Assembly (NCBI GenBank): GCA_016218085.1
Contig: JACREY010000015.1
Location: 62,001-126,000, forward strand
DNA: 64,000 nt
DNA from: Ignavibacteriota bacterium
GTDB lineage: Bacteria > Bacteroidota > Ignavibacteria > Tepidaquicellales > Tepidaquicellaceae
Direction: 5' to 3'
In this document: in pieces, positions 43,485 to 52,060 of the stretch
Position numbering within the stretch: position 1 is the stretch's first letter
How the letters are laid out: each line of letters begins with the position of its first letter
The notes under the pieces: generated by a model
Told to the model about the DNA's origin: nothing
The model's database searches: none
What the model saw: the letters and a program-made list of their open reading frames with translations, nothing else
Program-made: the position numbers and the translations under genes

Positions 43485-46187
43485 CTAAAGAAGCGGTTTC
43501 ACCACATCCACCATCGAACTCGACGGGTCAACCTCTATTTCAAATCCGCGTTTTTGAAATACCGCTATCATTCTTTGATTATCTGATGTTGTCTGCGCAA
43601 CAATTTTTTTCAATCCCCAGTGTTTTGCAATCTCAAAACAGTAATCAGTCAGTATCCCGCCAATATCCCTGTTCTGCCAGGAATCCGAAATTAATATAGC
43701 ATATTCTACGGTTTCATGGTCGGGATCTGCTATTAATCTTCCTACTCCTATTAATTTCCTTTTATCCCCGTCTTTTATTTCCGCTACGATTGCAATCTCC
43801 CTGTCATAATCTATATAACAGTATCTTGTCGCAACTTCGTGAGACTGCCACTGGAAAAAATACCTGAACCTCGAATAAATAGATTCTCTCGAACAGCTCG
43901 CAAGCAATTCCATCCACAGCGGCTCATCTTCCGGCTTTATCGGCCTGAAAAGCACTTCCGTACCGTCAGGGAGCTTTGTTTCCTTAATGTATTCTTCAGG
44001 ATACGGTTTCATCGCCAAATGCTCATAGGGCCTTGCGGATTTATTCAGCATCGCCGAATCCACTACTATCCTCGCATCCAGTGCTATTGCGCCGGATTGC
44101 GAAATCAGAAGTGGATTTATGTCAAGTTCAATTATTTCAGGATAGTCTGCGGCAAGATACGATAATCTTATCAGTATTTCTATAAGCTTATCAATTTTAA
44201 CGGGCGGTTTGCCCCTGTAACCTTTCAGCAAAGGAAAAATTTTAAGCGATTCAAGCATCTGGTATGCAAGCCTCTCATTCAACGGAGGAAATCCAATTGT
44301 CCTGTCTTTGAAAAGCTCCGCCCCCGTTCCTCCCATCCCGGTAAGAATAACAGTACCGAATGTCGAATCTTTTTTAATCCCGAGAATCATCTCCACTCCG
44401 TCTTTTTTCTTTACCATCTGCTGAATTGTAACTCCTTCAATTACAGCATCCGGTTGTTTTGTCTTTACATTATTCATCATTCTTTTATATGCAGAACTTA
44501 CCATCTCATCATCCTGAAGATTCAATTCCACGCCTCCGACATCAGTCTTGTGAGTTATATCAGGAGAATGTATTTTCATTACAACAGGATAACCTGTCTT
44601 GTTTGAAACCGCAATTGCTTCCTTTTCTGAATTTGCAAAAACTGGATTTGAGACGGGTATACCGTAAGCATCAAGTATCGTTTTTGATATTGATTCTGAA
44701 AGTATTACCGTATCTCCTTCCGCATTTTCCTGTCTGCATAATTTTGTAAAATCTTTTTTCAGCTTTGACCTGTCAATCGGAAATTCAACTGGAATTTCTT
44801 TCGGTGTCTCGTATAAGCTTGATAAATTTCTTGAATAAGAAACCAGTGTCATGAATGACCTCACTGCCTGCTCAGGTGTCTGGTAAACAGGAACTCCTGC
44901 GTCACTTAAAATCTGCATACCCTCTCTCATCCGCTCACCACCCAGCCATGCTGTTAAAATGGGCTTTTTTGTATCAACAGCTAATTTCGCAATCTCTTTT
45001 GCCGTTGCAGTCGGATTTGTCATCGCTTGTGGTGTGAGGATTATCAATACAGCATCAACACCTTTATCAGGTAAAACAATCTGCACCGCTTTCGAGATTC
45101 TCTTTGAATTTGCATCCCCTAAAACATCTACAGGATTTGCTTTTGACCAATATGCAGGAAGATTCGCATTTAACTGGGCTATTGTCTCCTCCGATAATTC
45201 CGATAATTCCCCATCGTGCTCAATCAGGCTGTCAGTAGCCATAACTCCCGGTCCCCCTGCATTGGTTACTATGCAAAGCTTAGGACCTTTTGGAATTTTG
45301 CCGCGTCCAATCAATTCAGTGCAGTCAAATATATCACCTATATCAAAGACTCTTGCAATACCAACCCGCTTGAATGCCGCATCGTAAATTGCATCTTCCG
45401 CAGCCATCGCACCGGTGTGAGATGCGGCAACTTTGGCAGATTCCGGAAAACGACCTGCCTTGTAAGCGACTATCGGCTTGGAGCGTGCAAATGAACGGGC
45501 TGCTGTCATGAATTTTCTTGCCTGTGAAATAGATTCTACATATAAAACTATAGATTTTGTTTTATCGTCTTCTCCGAAAAAATCTATTAAATCCGAAAAA
45601 TCAACATCAAGTGAATTCCCTATCGAGGTGAAATAAGAAAATCCTATTTTCTTTTCGATTGCCCAGTCCAGTACTGAAGTGCAAAGCGCACCCGACTGGG
45701 ATATGAATGCTATGTTCCCGCTCTTAGGCATGCCCGATGCAAAACTGACATTTAAGTTTAAAGACGGAACAATTAGTCCGAGACAGTTCGGACCCATTAC
45801 GCGCATGTCATTATGCTTCTTAATGTACTCTTTTATTTGCTGTTCAAGCTTTATACCTTCTTCCCCTGCTTCCTTAAATCCCGCTGACATTATTATTACA
45901 TTAAAAATACCTGATTCACCGCACTTATCTATGTATTCAGGCACCTGCTCTGCTGCAGTGCAAATCACTGCAAGGTCGGGTGTTTTCGGTAACGACTTTA
46001 AATCCGGATAGCATTGAATTCCGAGCACTGCTTCGAACTTGGGATTAACGGGATATACAACACCCCTGAAACCCCCTCCGACAAGATTGCTCAGGACCTT
46101 TCCGCTTACGCTGTTTGGATTTATCGAAGCTCCTATTAAAGCTATTCTCTTTGGATTGAAAAACGAATCGAGTTTGTGTACTGACAT
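43485..46187 (-). CDS. ADP-forming acyl-CoA ligase fused to a GNAT acetyltransferase
   Basis: About 900 residues from the ATG at 46187 (SVHKLDSFFNPKRIALIG). Domains: CoA-binding, two succinyl-CoA-ligase-like domains with ASHTGAMAAEDAIYDAAF (phospho-His) near 255, ATP-grasp (VMKIHSPDITHKTDVGGVEL near 535) and a C-terminal GNAT domain from about 730 (LPDGTEVLFRPIKPEDEPLW, then SDSWQNRDIGGILTDYCF). The same order is known from Pat/YfiQ-type protein lysine acetyltransferases, where the ligase part is inactive; here the active-site His is present, so it may act as ligase, protein acetylase or both. Confidence 0.9.
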   Translation of the reverse strand: MSVHKLDSFFNPKRIALIGASINPNSVSGKVLSNLVGGGFRGVVYPVNPKFEAVLGIQCYPDLKSLPKTPDLAVICTAAEQVPEYIDKCGESGIFNVIIMSAGFKEAGEEGIKLEQQIKEYIKKHNDMRVMGPNCLGLIVPSLNLNVSFASGMPKSGNIAFISQSGALCTSVLDWAIEKKIGFSYFTSIGNSLDVDFSDLIDFFGEDDKTKSIVLYVESISQARKFMTAARSFARSKPIVAYKAGRFPESAKVAASHTGAMAAEDAIYDAAFKRVGIARVFDIGDIFDCTELIGRGKIPKGPKLCIVTNAGGPGVMATDSLIEHDGELSELSEETIAQLNANLPAYWSKANPVDVLGDANSKRISKAVQIVLPDKGVDAVLIILTPQAMTNPTATAKEIAKLAVDTKKPILTAWLGGERMREGMQILSDAGVPVYQTPEQAVRSFMTLVSYSRNLSSLYETPKEIPVEFPIDRSKLKKDFTKLCRQENAEGDTVILSESISKTILDAYGIPVSNPVFANSEKEAIAVSNKTGYPVVMKIHSPDITHKTDVGGVELNLQDDEMVSSAYKRMMNNVKTKQPDAVIEGVTIQQMVKKKDGVEMILGIKKDSTFGTVILTGMGGTGAELFKDRTIGFPPLNERLAYQMLESLKIFPLLKGYRGKPPVKIDKLIEILIRLSYLAADYPEIIELDINPLLISQSGAIALDARIVVDSAMLNKSARPYEHLAMKPYPEEYIKETKLPDGTEVLFRPIKPEDEPLWMELLASCSRESIYSRFRYFFQWQSHEVATRYCYIDYDREIAIVAEIKDGDKRKLIGVGRLIADPDHETVEYAILISDSWQNRDIGGILTDYCFEIAKHWGLKKIVAQTTSDNQRMIAVFQKRGFEIEVDPSSSMVDVVKPLL

Positions 46188-46317
46188 AAAACTATTAGAT
46201 ATAAAAATTGGTTTACTTTTGTAGTATTCAAAAATACCTTTATTTAACTGCAAATAAAATGACATAATATTTGTATTTAAGTATTTAATATGTTTTTACT
46301 AAATATTATTTTGAAAT

Positions 46318-47094
46318 ATGGATAAAAAATCAATTACCATTTACACGTGGAATGTTAACGGCATCAGGGCCGCTCATAAAAAAGGTTTCCTTGACTGGGT
46401 TAAAAAAGCAAAAGGCGACATCATCTGCCTTCAGGAAACAAAAGCTCAGCCCGACCAGCTTCCCGATGAACTCATAAAAATAAAAGGCTATGAGTCAATC
46501 TGGTTCTCTGCTGAAAAGAAAGGATACTCCGGAGTCGGCACATACACTAAGATAAAGCCAAAGAACATTTTCAAGGGACTGGGTAAAAATGAATTTGATG
46601 TTGAAGGTCGTGTAATCTTTACCGAATATGATAAATTCATTCTTGCAAACGCTTACTTTCCAAACGGAGGTAGAGGACCCGAAAGAGTTGAATATAAACT
46701 CAGATTTTATGACGAACTCTTTGCATACCTGAATAAATACCGTGATAGAAAAGGCGTTATTGTCACCGGGGACTATAACACAGCCCATAAGGAAATTGAC
46801 CTCTCACGCCCTAAGGAAAACGAGAACAATACAGGCTTTCTTCCCGAAGAAAGAGCCTGGATAGATACAATCATAAATCTCGGCTATGTCGATATTTTCA
46901 GAAAGTTCAACAAGAAACCCGAACAATATACATACTGGGATATGTTCACGCGCGCTCGCGAAAGAAATGTCGGATGGAGAATAGATTATTTCATGGTCTC
47001 GGAAGATTTTGCTGGTAATATAACTTCTGCAAAAATTCATCCTGATGTATTCGGAAGCGACCACTGCCCCGTTTCGATAAAAATTAAATTATAA
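46318..47094 (+). CDS. xthA: Exodeoxyribonuclease III (ExoA/XthA family)
   Basis: A 258-residue AP endonuclease/3'-exonuclease. Seen: ITIYTWNVNGIRAAHKKGF (residues 7-25) with the metal Asn, DIICLQETKAQPDQLP near 35 with the metal Glu, YFPNGGRGPERVEYKLRFY near 103, VTGDYNTAHKEIDLSRP near 144 and the C-terminal GSDHCPVSIKI with the catalytic Asp-His pair. All active-site residues are present. It acts in base-excision repair. It is separated from the MDR oxidoreductase by 4 bases, so the two form an operon. Confidence 0.95.
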   Translation: MDKKSITIYTWNVNGIRAAHKKGFLDWVKKAKGDIICLQETKAQPDQLPDELIKIKGYESIWFSAEKKGYSGVGTYTKIKPKNIFKGLGKNEFDVEGRVIFTEYDKFILANAYFPNGGRGPERVEYKLRFYDELFAYLNKYRDRKGVIVTGDYNTAHKEIDLSRPKENENNTGFLPEERAWIDTIINLGYVDIFRKFNKKPEQYTYWDMFTRARERNVGWRIDYFMVSEDFAGNITSAKIHPDVFGSDHCPVSIKIKL

Positions 47095-47098
47095 ATTT

Positions 47099-48112
47099 AT
47101 GAAAGCAGTATTACTGAAACAAACCGGGGAAATCGAAAAATTAAAGGAAAATCTGGTAATAGATGATATACCCATTCAGGAAATAAATGAGAATGAAGTT
47201 TTAGTAAAAATAAATTACGCTGCTCTCAACCACAGAGACCTCTGGATTACAAAAGGCCTGTATGCAGGGATAAAGCTTCCGGTTGTTTTGGGTTCTGATT
47301 GTTCCGGTATCATTGAGTCAATTGGAAAGAATGTAAAAGATTTTTCTGCGGGTGATGAAGTCGTAATTAACCCGGGAATAAATTTCGGCTCCGATGAAAA
47401 TTTTCAAAGCAGGGATTTCAAAATTATTGGACTCCCCGATAACGGCACTCTCGAAGAGTATATTGCAATCGATAAATCCAAAGTTTATAAGAAACCTGCT
47501 CACCTGGATATGATTCAGGCATCAGCTTTGCCGCTTGCAGGTCTTACGGCTTATAGGGCGGTATTCACACGCGGTAAAATTGAAAAAGGAAAAAATGTTC
47601 TTGTCACCGGAATCGGAGGCGGAGTCTCGACATTTGCCTTACTTTTTGCGACAAGTTTCTGCGCAAATGTATACGTAACTTCGGGTTGCGATAGTAAATT
47701 GAGTAAAGCTCTTGAACTTGGAGCTAAAGCCGGTGTTAATTATAAAAACGAGAACTGGGATAAAGAATTAAATTCTTTATGCGGAGGGTTCAACTTTGTT
47801 ATTGACGGAACCGGCGGTGAAACAATATCAAAATGCCTGAACGTACTGAACCAGGGCGGTAAAATTGTGAACTACGGCGCTACAACAGGTATAATTAAAA
47901 ATCTCGATACCAGAAAAATATTCTGGAAACAGGCTTCCATACTCGGCACCACTATGGGCTCTGATTCTGATTTCAAAAATATGATTGATTACATTAATGA
48001 CAAAAAAATAACACCAGTAGTTGATAAAGTATTTGAAATGAAAGATGCTGTCAGTGCTTTTCGGCGAATGCATAAATCCGAACAACTGGGTAAAATTATT
48101 ATCAGTATTTAA
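47099..48112 (+). CDS. MDR-family zinc/quinone-type oxidoreductase
   Basis: A 337-residue medium-chain dehydrogenase/reductase. Seen: VKINYAALNHRDLWITKGLY near 48, LGSDCSGIIESIGKNVKDFS near 83 and the Rossmann motif GKNVLVTGIGGGVSTFALLF near 164, then YVTSGCDSKLSKALELGAKA. Only some of the zinc ligands of classical alcohol dehydrogenases are present (no structural Cys4 lobe), so a quinone-oxidoreductase or crotonyl-type reductase is more likely. It ends in a bidirectional terminator. Confidence 0.86.
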   Translation: MKAVLLKQTGEIEKLKENLVIDDIPIQEINENEVLVKINYAALNHRDLWITKGLYAGIKLPVVLGSDCSGIIESIGKNVKDFSAGDEVVINPGINFGSDENFQSRDFKIIGLPDNGTLEEYIAIDKSKVYKKPAHLDMIQASALPLAGLTAYRAVFTRGKIEKGKNVLVTGIGGGVSTFALLFATSFCANVYVTSGCDSKLSKALELGAKAGVNYKNENWDKELNSLCGGFNFVIDGTGGETISKCLNVLNQGGKIVNYGATTGIIKNLDTRKIFWKQASILGTTMGSDSDFKNMIDYINDKKITPVVDKVFEMKDAVSAFRRMHKSEQLGKIIISI

Positions 48113-48119
48113 AAAACAA

Positions 48120-48152
48120 AAACCCGTGAGCGCTCTCTGCACTTACGGGTTT
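48120..48152. terminator. Terminator between convergent genes
   Basis: Stem AACCCGTGAGCGC / GCACTTACGGGTT (two G-T pairs) with a TCTCT loop. On the minus strand it is followed by TTTTTGTTTTTT, so it ends the YtxH/DUF948-like operon; wait for the plus strand gives only three T, so it is weaker for the oxidoreductase gene that ends at 48112. Because the minus-strand gene stop is at 48182, both strands place it just past a stop codon. Confidence 0.8.
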
Positions 48153-48181
48153 AAAAAAATGTTATTCTACCTTTTTACAGA

Positions 48182-48730
48182 TTATACTCTTTTCATTTCT
48201 TCGAGTTTCTTCCTTACTTCATTAAGCTCCTTGTTGATATCATTATATTCTTCCTTTATTTCGACATCATAATCAATTTTATCATCGAAGAGCAGATTGT
48301 CCGAGGAAAGTTTCTCGTTCCTGGTTGTTTTTAACCGGTCAGTAAAAACTTTAATTCCTTTAACAATCGCAGAGTAAAAATTTATTGTATCATTGATAGG
48401 CGGCTCTATTTTTCTCTGAAGCTTATTCTTGAATTCGTAAATATCCTCGGTTAAGACTCTGACCTTTTCGGTTACCTTCTTAACATTTTCCATGTTATCG
48501 TCTATCTTACCTGAAATAGTATTGAGTTTCTTTACAAGTTCAAGAGTATCATCAATTAATGGGTCCAGCCTCAGTTTGAAATTGTTGAGATCAACTTTCA
48601 GCTCATCGGTCTTTGCGATTAATTTTTTGAGGTAACCGGTAAGAGAAAATATCAATACAATAAACGCAATAAAAAGAATAATCTGAATAATAATCGAAAT
48701 GCTAACTAATATTTGATACGTATCGTTCAA
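48182..48730 (-). CDS. Membrane-anchored coiled-coil protein (DUF948/YtxG-like)
   Basis: 182 residues. One N-terminal membrane helix (SIIIQIILFIAFIVLIFSL, about 12-30) is followed by long heptad-rich helices (LKVDLNNFKLRLDPLIDDTL, then KLNTISGKIDDNMENVKKVT), a pattern of the DUF948 family and of YtxG-like envelope proteins. The C-terminus (EVRKKLEEMKRV) is charged and cytoplasmic or periplasmic. It follows the YtxH-like gene by 37 bases on the same strand, as ytxG and ytxH do in Bacillus. The function is unknown; an envelope-stress or scaffold role is inferred only from context. Confidence 0.8.
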   Translation of the reverse strand: MNDTYQILVSISIIIQIILFIAFIVLIFSLTGYLKKLIAKTDELKVDLNNFKLRLDPLIDDTLELVKKLNTISGKIDDNMENVKKVTEKVRVLTEDIYEFKNKLQRKIEPPINDTINFYSAIVKGIKVFTDRLKTTRNEKLSSDNLLFDDKIDYDVEIKEEYNDINKELNEVRKKLEEMKRV

Positions 48731-48767
48731 TTCTTTATGTGTTTAGTGGTTTATGAAAAAAGAACTT

Positions 48768-49184
48768 TTATGCTTTGTTCTTTTCTTCGTTGTAAGCATC
48801 TATCCCGGCTTTAAAAGCATCTTTTATCCTGTCTGTTTCAACAGAAATCTTTTCTTTCGTATTGCTGAATTTTTCAGAGGCTTTTTCTTTTGCGTCGCTC
48901 AATAATGAGTTAGCATCGTCAATCAGGTTGCTTGCTTTTTTCTTTGCTTCCTGAATTAATTGTTCGGATTTTTTCTTTCCGTCATTTATCAGTTCGGACG
49001 CTTTTTCTTTTGCTATCTGCATGTATTCAGATGTATCATCAAGAAATTCGTCCTTCTTCATCCTGATGTCGTTTCTTAATTCTCTTCCGGATTTGGGCGC
49101 ATATAACAGGGCGATAATTCCACCCACAATGCCGCCAGCTAAAAAACCAACCATTAATCCTTTGGCCATTTTGTTTTCTTCCAT
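48768..49184 (-). CDS. YtxH-domain protein
   Basis: 138 residues. It begins with the YtxH motif: a glycine-rich membrane helix (GLMVGFLAGGIVGGIIALLY, about 9-28) followed directly by APKSGRELRNDI. A long amphipathic, lysine- and glutamate-rich helix with repeated KEKASE- and KKKASNLI-like segments follows, similar to LEA/apolipoprotein-like stress proteins. A strong ribosome site AAGGAG lies 9 bases before the ATG. It is likely expressed with the DUF948-like gene downstream. Confidence 0.9.
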   Translation of the reverse strand: MEENKMAKGLMVGFLAGGIVGGIIALLYAPKSGRELRNDIRMKKDEFLDDTSEYMQIAKEKASELINDGKKKSEQLIQEAKKKASNLIDDANSLLSDAKEKASEKFSNTKEKISVETDRIKDAFKAGIDAYNEEKNKA

Positions 49185-49331
49185 GATTTTTACTCCTTAA
49201 ATAAATGTTAATAAATATTAATCCGTAAATGGAGTAATTACAATGTAATAATTATAATTACTATATTACGAACCAAATTAAAATATTAATATATTAATGA
49301 TAAATCAATTGATAAAAAAATACGCAATTCT

Positions 49332-50738
49332 TTATATGTTTATAGCTTCTCCAAATGCAACTCCTGCCGCTTCCATTATTGATTCTGATAAGGACGGGTG
49401 CGCGTGTATGGTTTTTATCAGCGATTCCCCGGTACCTTCCAGTGACTTCAGTATTACCAACTCGCTAATCAGCTCAGTTGCTTCATTTCCTACAATGTGA
49501 GCACCCAGTAATTCTCCGTATTTCTTGTCAAAAATCAGCTTCACCATCCCAACTGTCTCACCCATTGCCCTGGACTTTCCGTTTGCGGAAAATGGGAATT
49601 TCCCGACGGCAAGTTCGTATCCCTGTGCCCTCGCCTTTTCTTCCGTAAGACCTACCGAAGCTACCTGCGGCTGGCAATACGTGCAACCCGGAATATTTCC
49701 GTAATTAATGTCCTCAACCGGATGACCTTTTATTTTCTCGATGCAGTTCACCGCCTCACCCGATGCCACGTGTGCCAGCCACGGCTTGCCCTTCGGGTCT
49801 ATCAGTGCCGCATCACCTATTGCATAAATACCTTCCACATTAGTCCTGTAATCCGTATCAACTTTTATTGCATTCTTAAATAACTCAACTCCAATATCCT
49901 CAAGCCCGAGATTTTCAATATTTCCGGTTACTCCCACTGCAAGCAAAACACAATCTGATTCAAATGTCTCGTTTGCCTTTCCCGATACAGTCGTGTAAAC
50001 CTTGTCGCCTTTTACCTTTACATCCTCTGTCTTCGTATCAGTATAAATTTTTATTCCGAGTTTCTTAAATTCCCGTGCTACGGTTTCGGATATCTCCTTA
50101 TCCTCTATCGGAAGTATTTGCGGAAGCATTTCTATTATAGTAACCTCTGTTCCGAATGCACTGTAAAAGTATGCAAACTCCATACCTATTGCACCACTAC
50201 CAACTATCAACATTTTTCCCGGAACCTTCTTCTGCAACATTGCTCCGGTCGAAGATAATATTTTTTCTTCATCAAACTTTATGTTTCCCAACGTCCTGGC
50301 CCTTGCACCTGTCGCTACTATAGTATGTTTTGATTTTACTATTTCAATTTCCTTGCCGTCTTTGTCCAATAAACTGATAGTTTTATCCTTCTTGAATTTC
50401 CCTGTCCCCTGAATTACCGTAATATTATTCTTTTTCATTAAATATTGAACACCTTTTTCCGAAGCCGTTGCCACTTTTCTGGAACGATCTATGATTTTTG
50501 AAAGATCAAAACTTATATTTTCAGCACTTATTCCGTGTTCTTTCAGATGTTTGAGCGAATTCATTATTTCGGCATCCTTCAACAGGGACTTAGTCGGTAT
50601 GCATCCCCAGTTAAGGCATACGCCTCCTAATTTATCGCGCTCAATTATTGCTGTTTTAAAACCAAGCTGTGCAGCCCTTATTGCAGCCGTATATCCACCC
50701 GGACCGCTTCCGATTACAGTTAAGTCAAATTCCTTCAT
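49332..50738 (-). CDS. lpdA: Dihydrolipoyl dehydrogenase
   Basis: A 468-residue E3 flavoprotein of normal length. Seen: the FAD Rossmann motif LTVIGSGPGGYTAAIRAAQL (residues 6-25), the redox disulfide GGVCLNWGCIPTKSLL near 39, the NAD motif MLIVGSGAIGMEFAYFYSAFG near 177, YAIGDAALIDPKGKPWLAHV near 310 and the C-terminal catalytic His-Glu in HAHPSLSESIMEAA near 445. It reoxidises lipoyl groups of 2-oxoacid dehydrogenase complexes; the fused E1 at 53418-55478 is a likely partner. No E2 gene is in the window. Confidence 0.96.
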   Translation of the reverse strand: MKEFDLTVIGSGPGGYTAAIRAAQLGFKTAIIERDKLGGVCLNWGCIPTKSLLKDAEIMNSLKHLKEHGISAENISFDLSKIIDRSRKVATASEKGVQYLMKKNNITVIQGTGKFKKDKTISLLDKDGKEIEIVKSKHTIVATGARARTLGNIKFDEEKILSSTGAMLQKKVPGKMLIVGSGAIGMEFAYFYSAFGTEVTIIEMLPQILPIEDKEISETVAREFKKLGIKIYTDTKTEDVKVKGDKVYTTVSGKANETFESDCVLLAVGVTGNIENLGLEDIGVELFKNAIKVDTDYRTNVEGIYAIGDAALIDPKGKPWLAHVASGEAVNCIEKIKGHPVEDINYGNIPGCTYCQPQVASVGLTEEKARAQGYELAVGKFPFSANGKSRAMGETVGMVKLIFDKKYGELLGAHIVGNEATELISELVILKSLEGTGESLIKTIHAHPSLSESIMEAAGVAFGEAINI

Positions 50739-50821
50739 ATTCTTATATTTATTTATATTTATTTATTTATTTTATTGTGTTAATTTAATAATAATGAGTT
50801 TGTAACTCAACATAATATCTA

Positions 50822-51862
50822 ATGTACAAAACAGAAAATATCAAATTAGGATTCAGATATTTTAAAGATACTTTTTTAATTTTTTTACTAATCCTGATAT
50901 GTTTTTCAATTGGTATTGTCGGTTATATGGCAATAGAAGATTTTACTTTTCTTGAAGCTCTGTATATGACTGTTACTACTATTTCGACTGTAGGCTTTCA
51001 GGAAGTTCACCCTCTCTCAGATTCCGGTAGAATTTTCACAATATTTTTAATTGTTTCTAATATTGGATTATTTTTTTACGGCGTTACTTTAATAGCAAAG
51101 TTCATTATTGAAGGCGAATTTAATAATTTTTTTAAACACTACAACGTGAACAAGAAAATAGACAAACTCGAAAACCACGTAGTCGTATGCGGTTACGGCA
51201 GAACAGGAAGACAAATCTGTCTTGAACTGGCTGATGATAATATCCCTTTTATTGTTGTTGAAAGCCGCGAAAACGTTATAGAATACCTTAAACTCGACAA
51301 TCATATTCTTTTCTATGACGGTGATGCTACAGAGGAAGAAACTCTTTTGACTGTTGGAATAAAAAAAGCAAAAGCAATAATCACTACTCTTCCCGAAGAC
51401 CCTGATAACGTTTATGTGGTTCTTACTGCCAGAGAACTTAATCCCGATATTACAATAATAAGCAGAGCATCAAATGAATCCTCCGAAAGCAAACTTAAAA
51501 GAGCCGGAGCAAACAGCGTTATAATGCCTGAAAAAATCGGCGGGGCGCATATGGCTGCTTTGGTGACCAAACCTTTTATTACCGATTTCATTGCCAATCT
51601 TACCGGACAGGGTTCCGATATTAGTCTGACATTTGAAGAATTATCACTGAATAATATATCCGCTAAATTTAAAAATAAAACAATCCGCGAACTTGATATC
51701 AGAAACCGTACCGGAGCCAACCTAATTGGTCTCAGGCTTAACGACGGAAGCTATAAAATTAATCCTTCTCCGGATACGGTAATTGATTCAGATGCAAAAC
51801 TTATTTTACTGGGCTCACAATTCCAAATCCAGGAAATGAGAAAAATGATTTCGGAAGTCTAA
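50822..51862 (+). CDS. Two-TM potassium channel with RCK domains
   Basis: A 346-residue channel of the MthK/Kch layout: two membrane helices (LIFLLILICFSIGIVGYM near 20-37 and IFTIFLIVSNIGLFFYGVTL near 75-94) around the pore loop, then RCK_N with VVVCGYGRTGRQICLELADD near 118 and a TrkA_C domain near 265-346. The selectivity filter reads TVGFQE where TVGYGD is usual. The RCK GxGxxG is intact, so it binds a nucleotide or ligand. It should control K+ flux across the inner membrane. It is alone, with no recognisable operon partner. Confidence 0.92.
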   Translation: MYKTENIKLGFRYFKDTFLIFLLILICFSIGIVGYMAIEDFTFLEALYMTVTTISTVGFQEVHPLSDSGRIFTIFLIVSNIGLFFYGVTLIAKFIIEGEFNNFFKHYNVNKKIDKLENHVVVCGYGRTGRQICLELADDNIPFIVVESRENVIEYLKLDNHILFYDGDATEEETLLTVGIKKAKAIITTLPEDPDNVYVVLTARELNPDITIISRASNESSESKLKRAGANSVIMPEKIGGAHMAALVTKPFITDFIANLTGQGSDISLTFEELSLNNISAKFKNKTIRELDIRNRTGANLIGLRLNDGSYKINPSPDTVIDSDAKLILLGSQFQIQEMRKMISEV

Positions 51863-52060
51863 GACATAATTTATACTTGATTTAAAAGTAAAAAATCCTT
51901 AATCTAACATATCATTCAAAGAGGAAGAAACAACTGATAAATTAAATATTTAATACAGTATCTGATTATTTCTGTTAAGGGATTTGAAATTATCAATACT
52001 GCATTATTTAAGCTTTGATGTTTTGTAAATTTATTTATTTTTTAATATAAATTTTATAAT

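Noticed and set aside
43404-43586. A 60-codon plus-strand frame starting in the heptamer array
   Set aside because: It is made of array-derived TIHDSRF-type repeats and then runs opposite the acyl-CoA ligase/GNAT gene.
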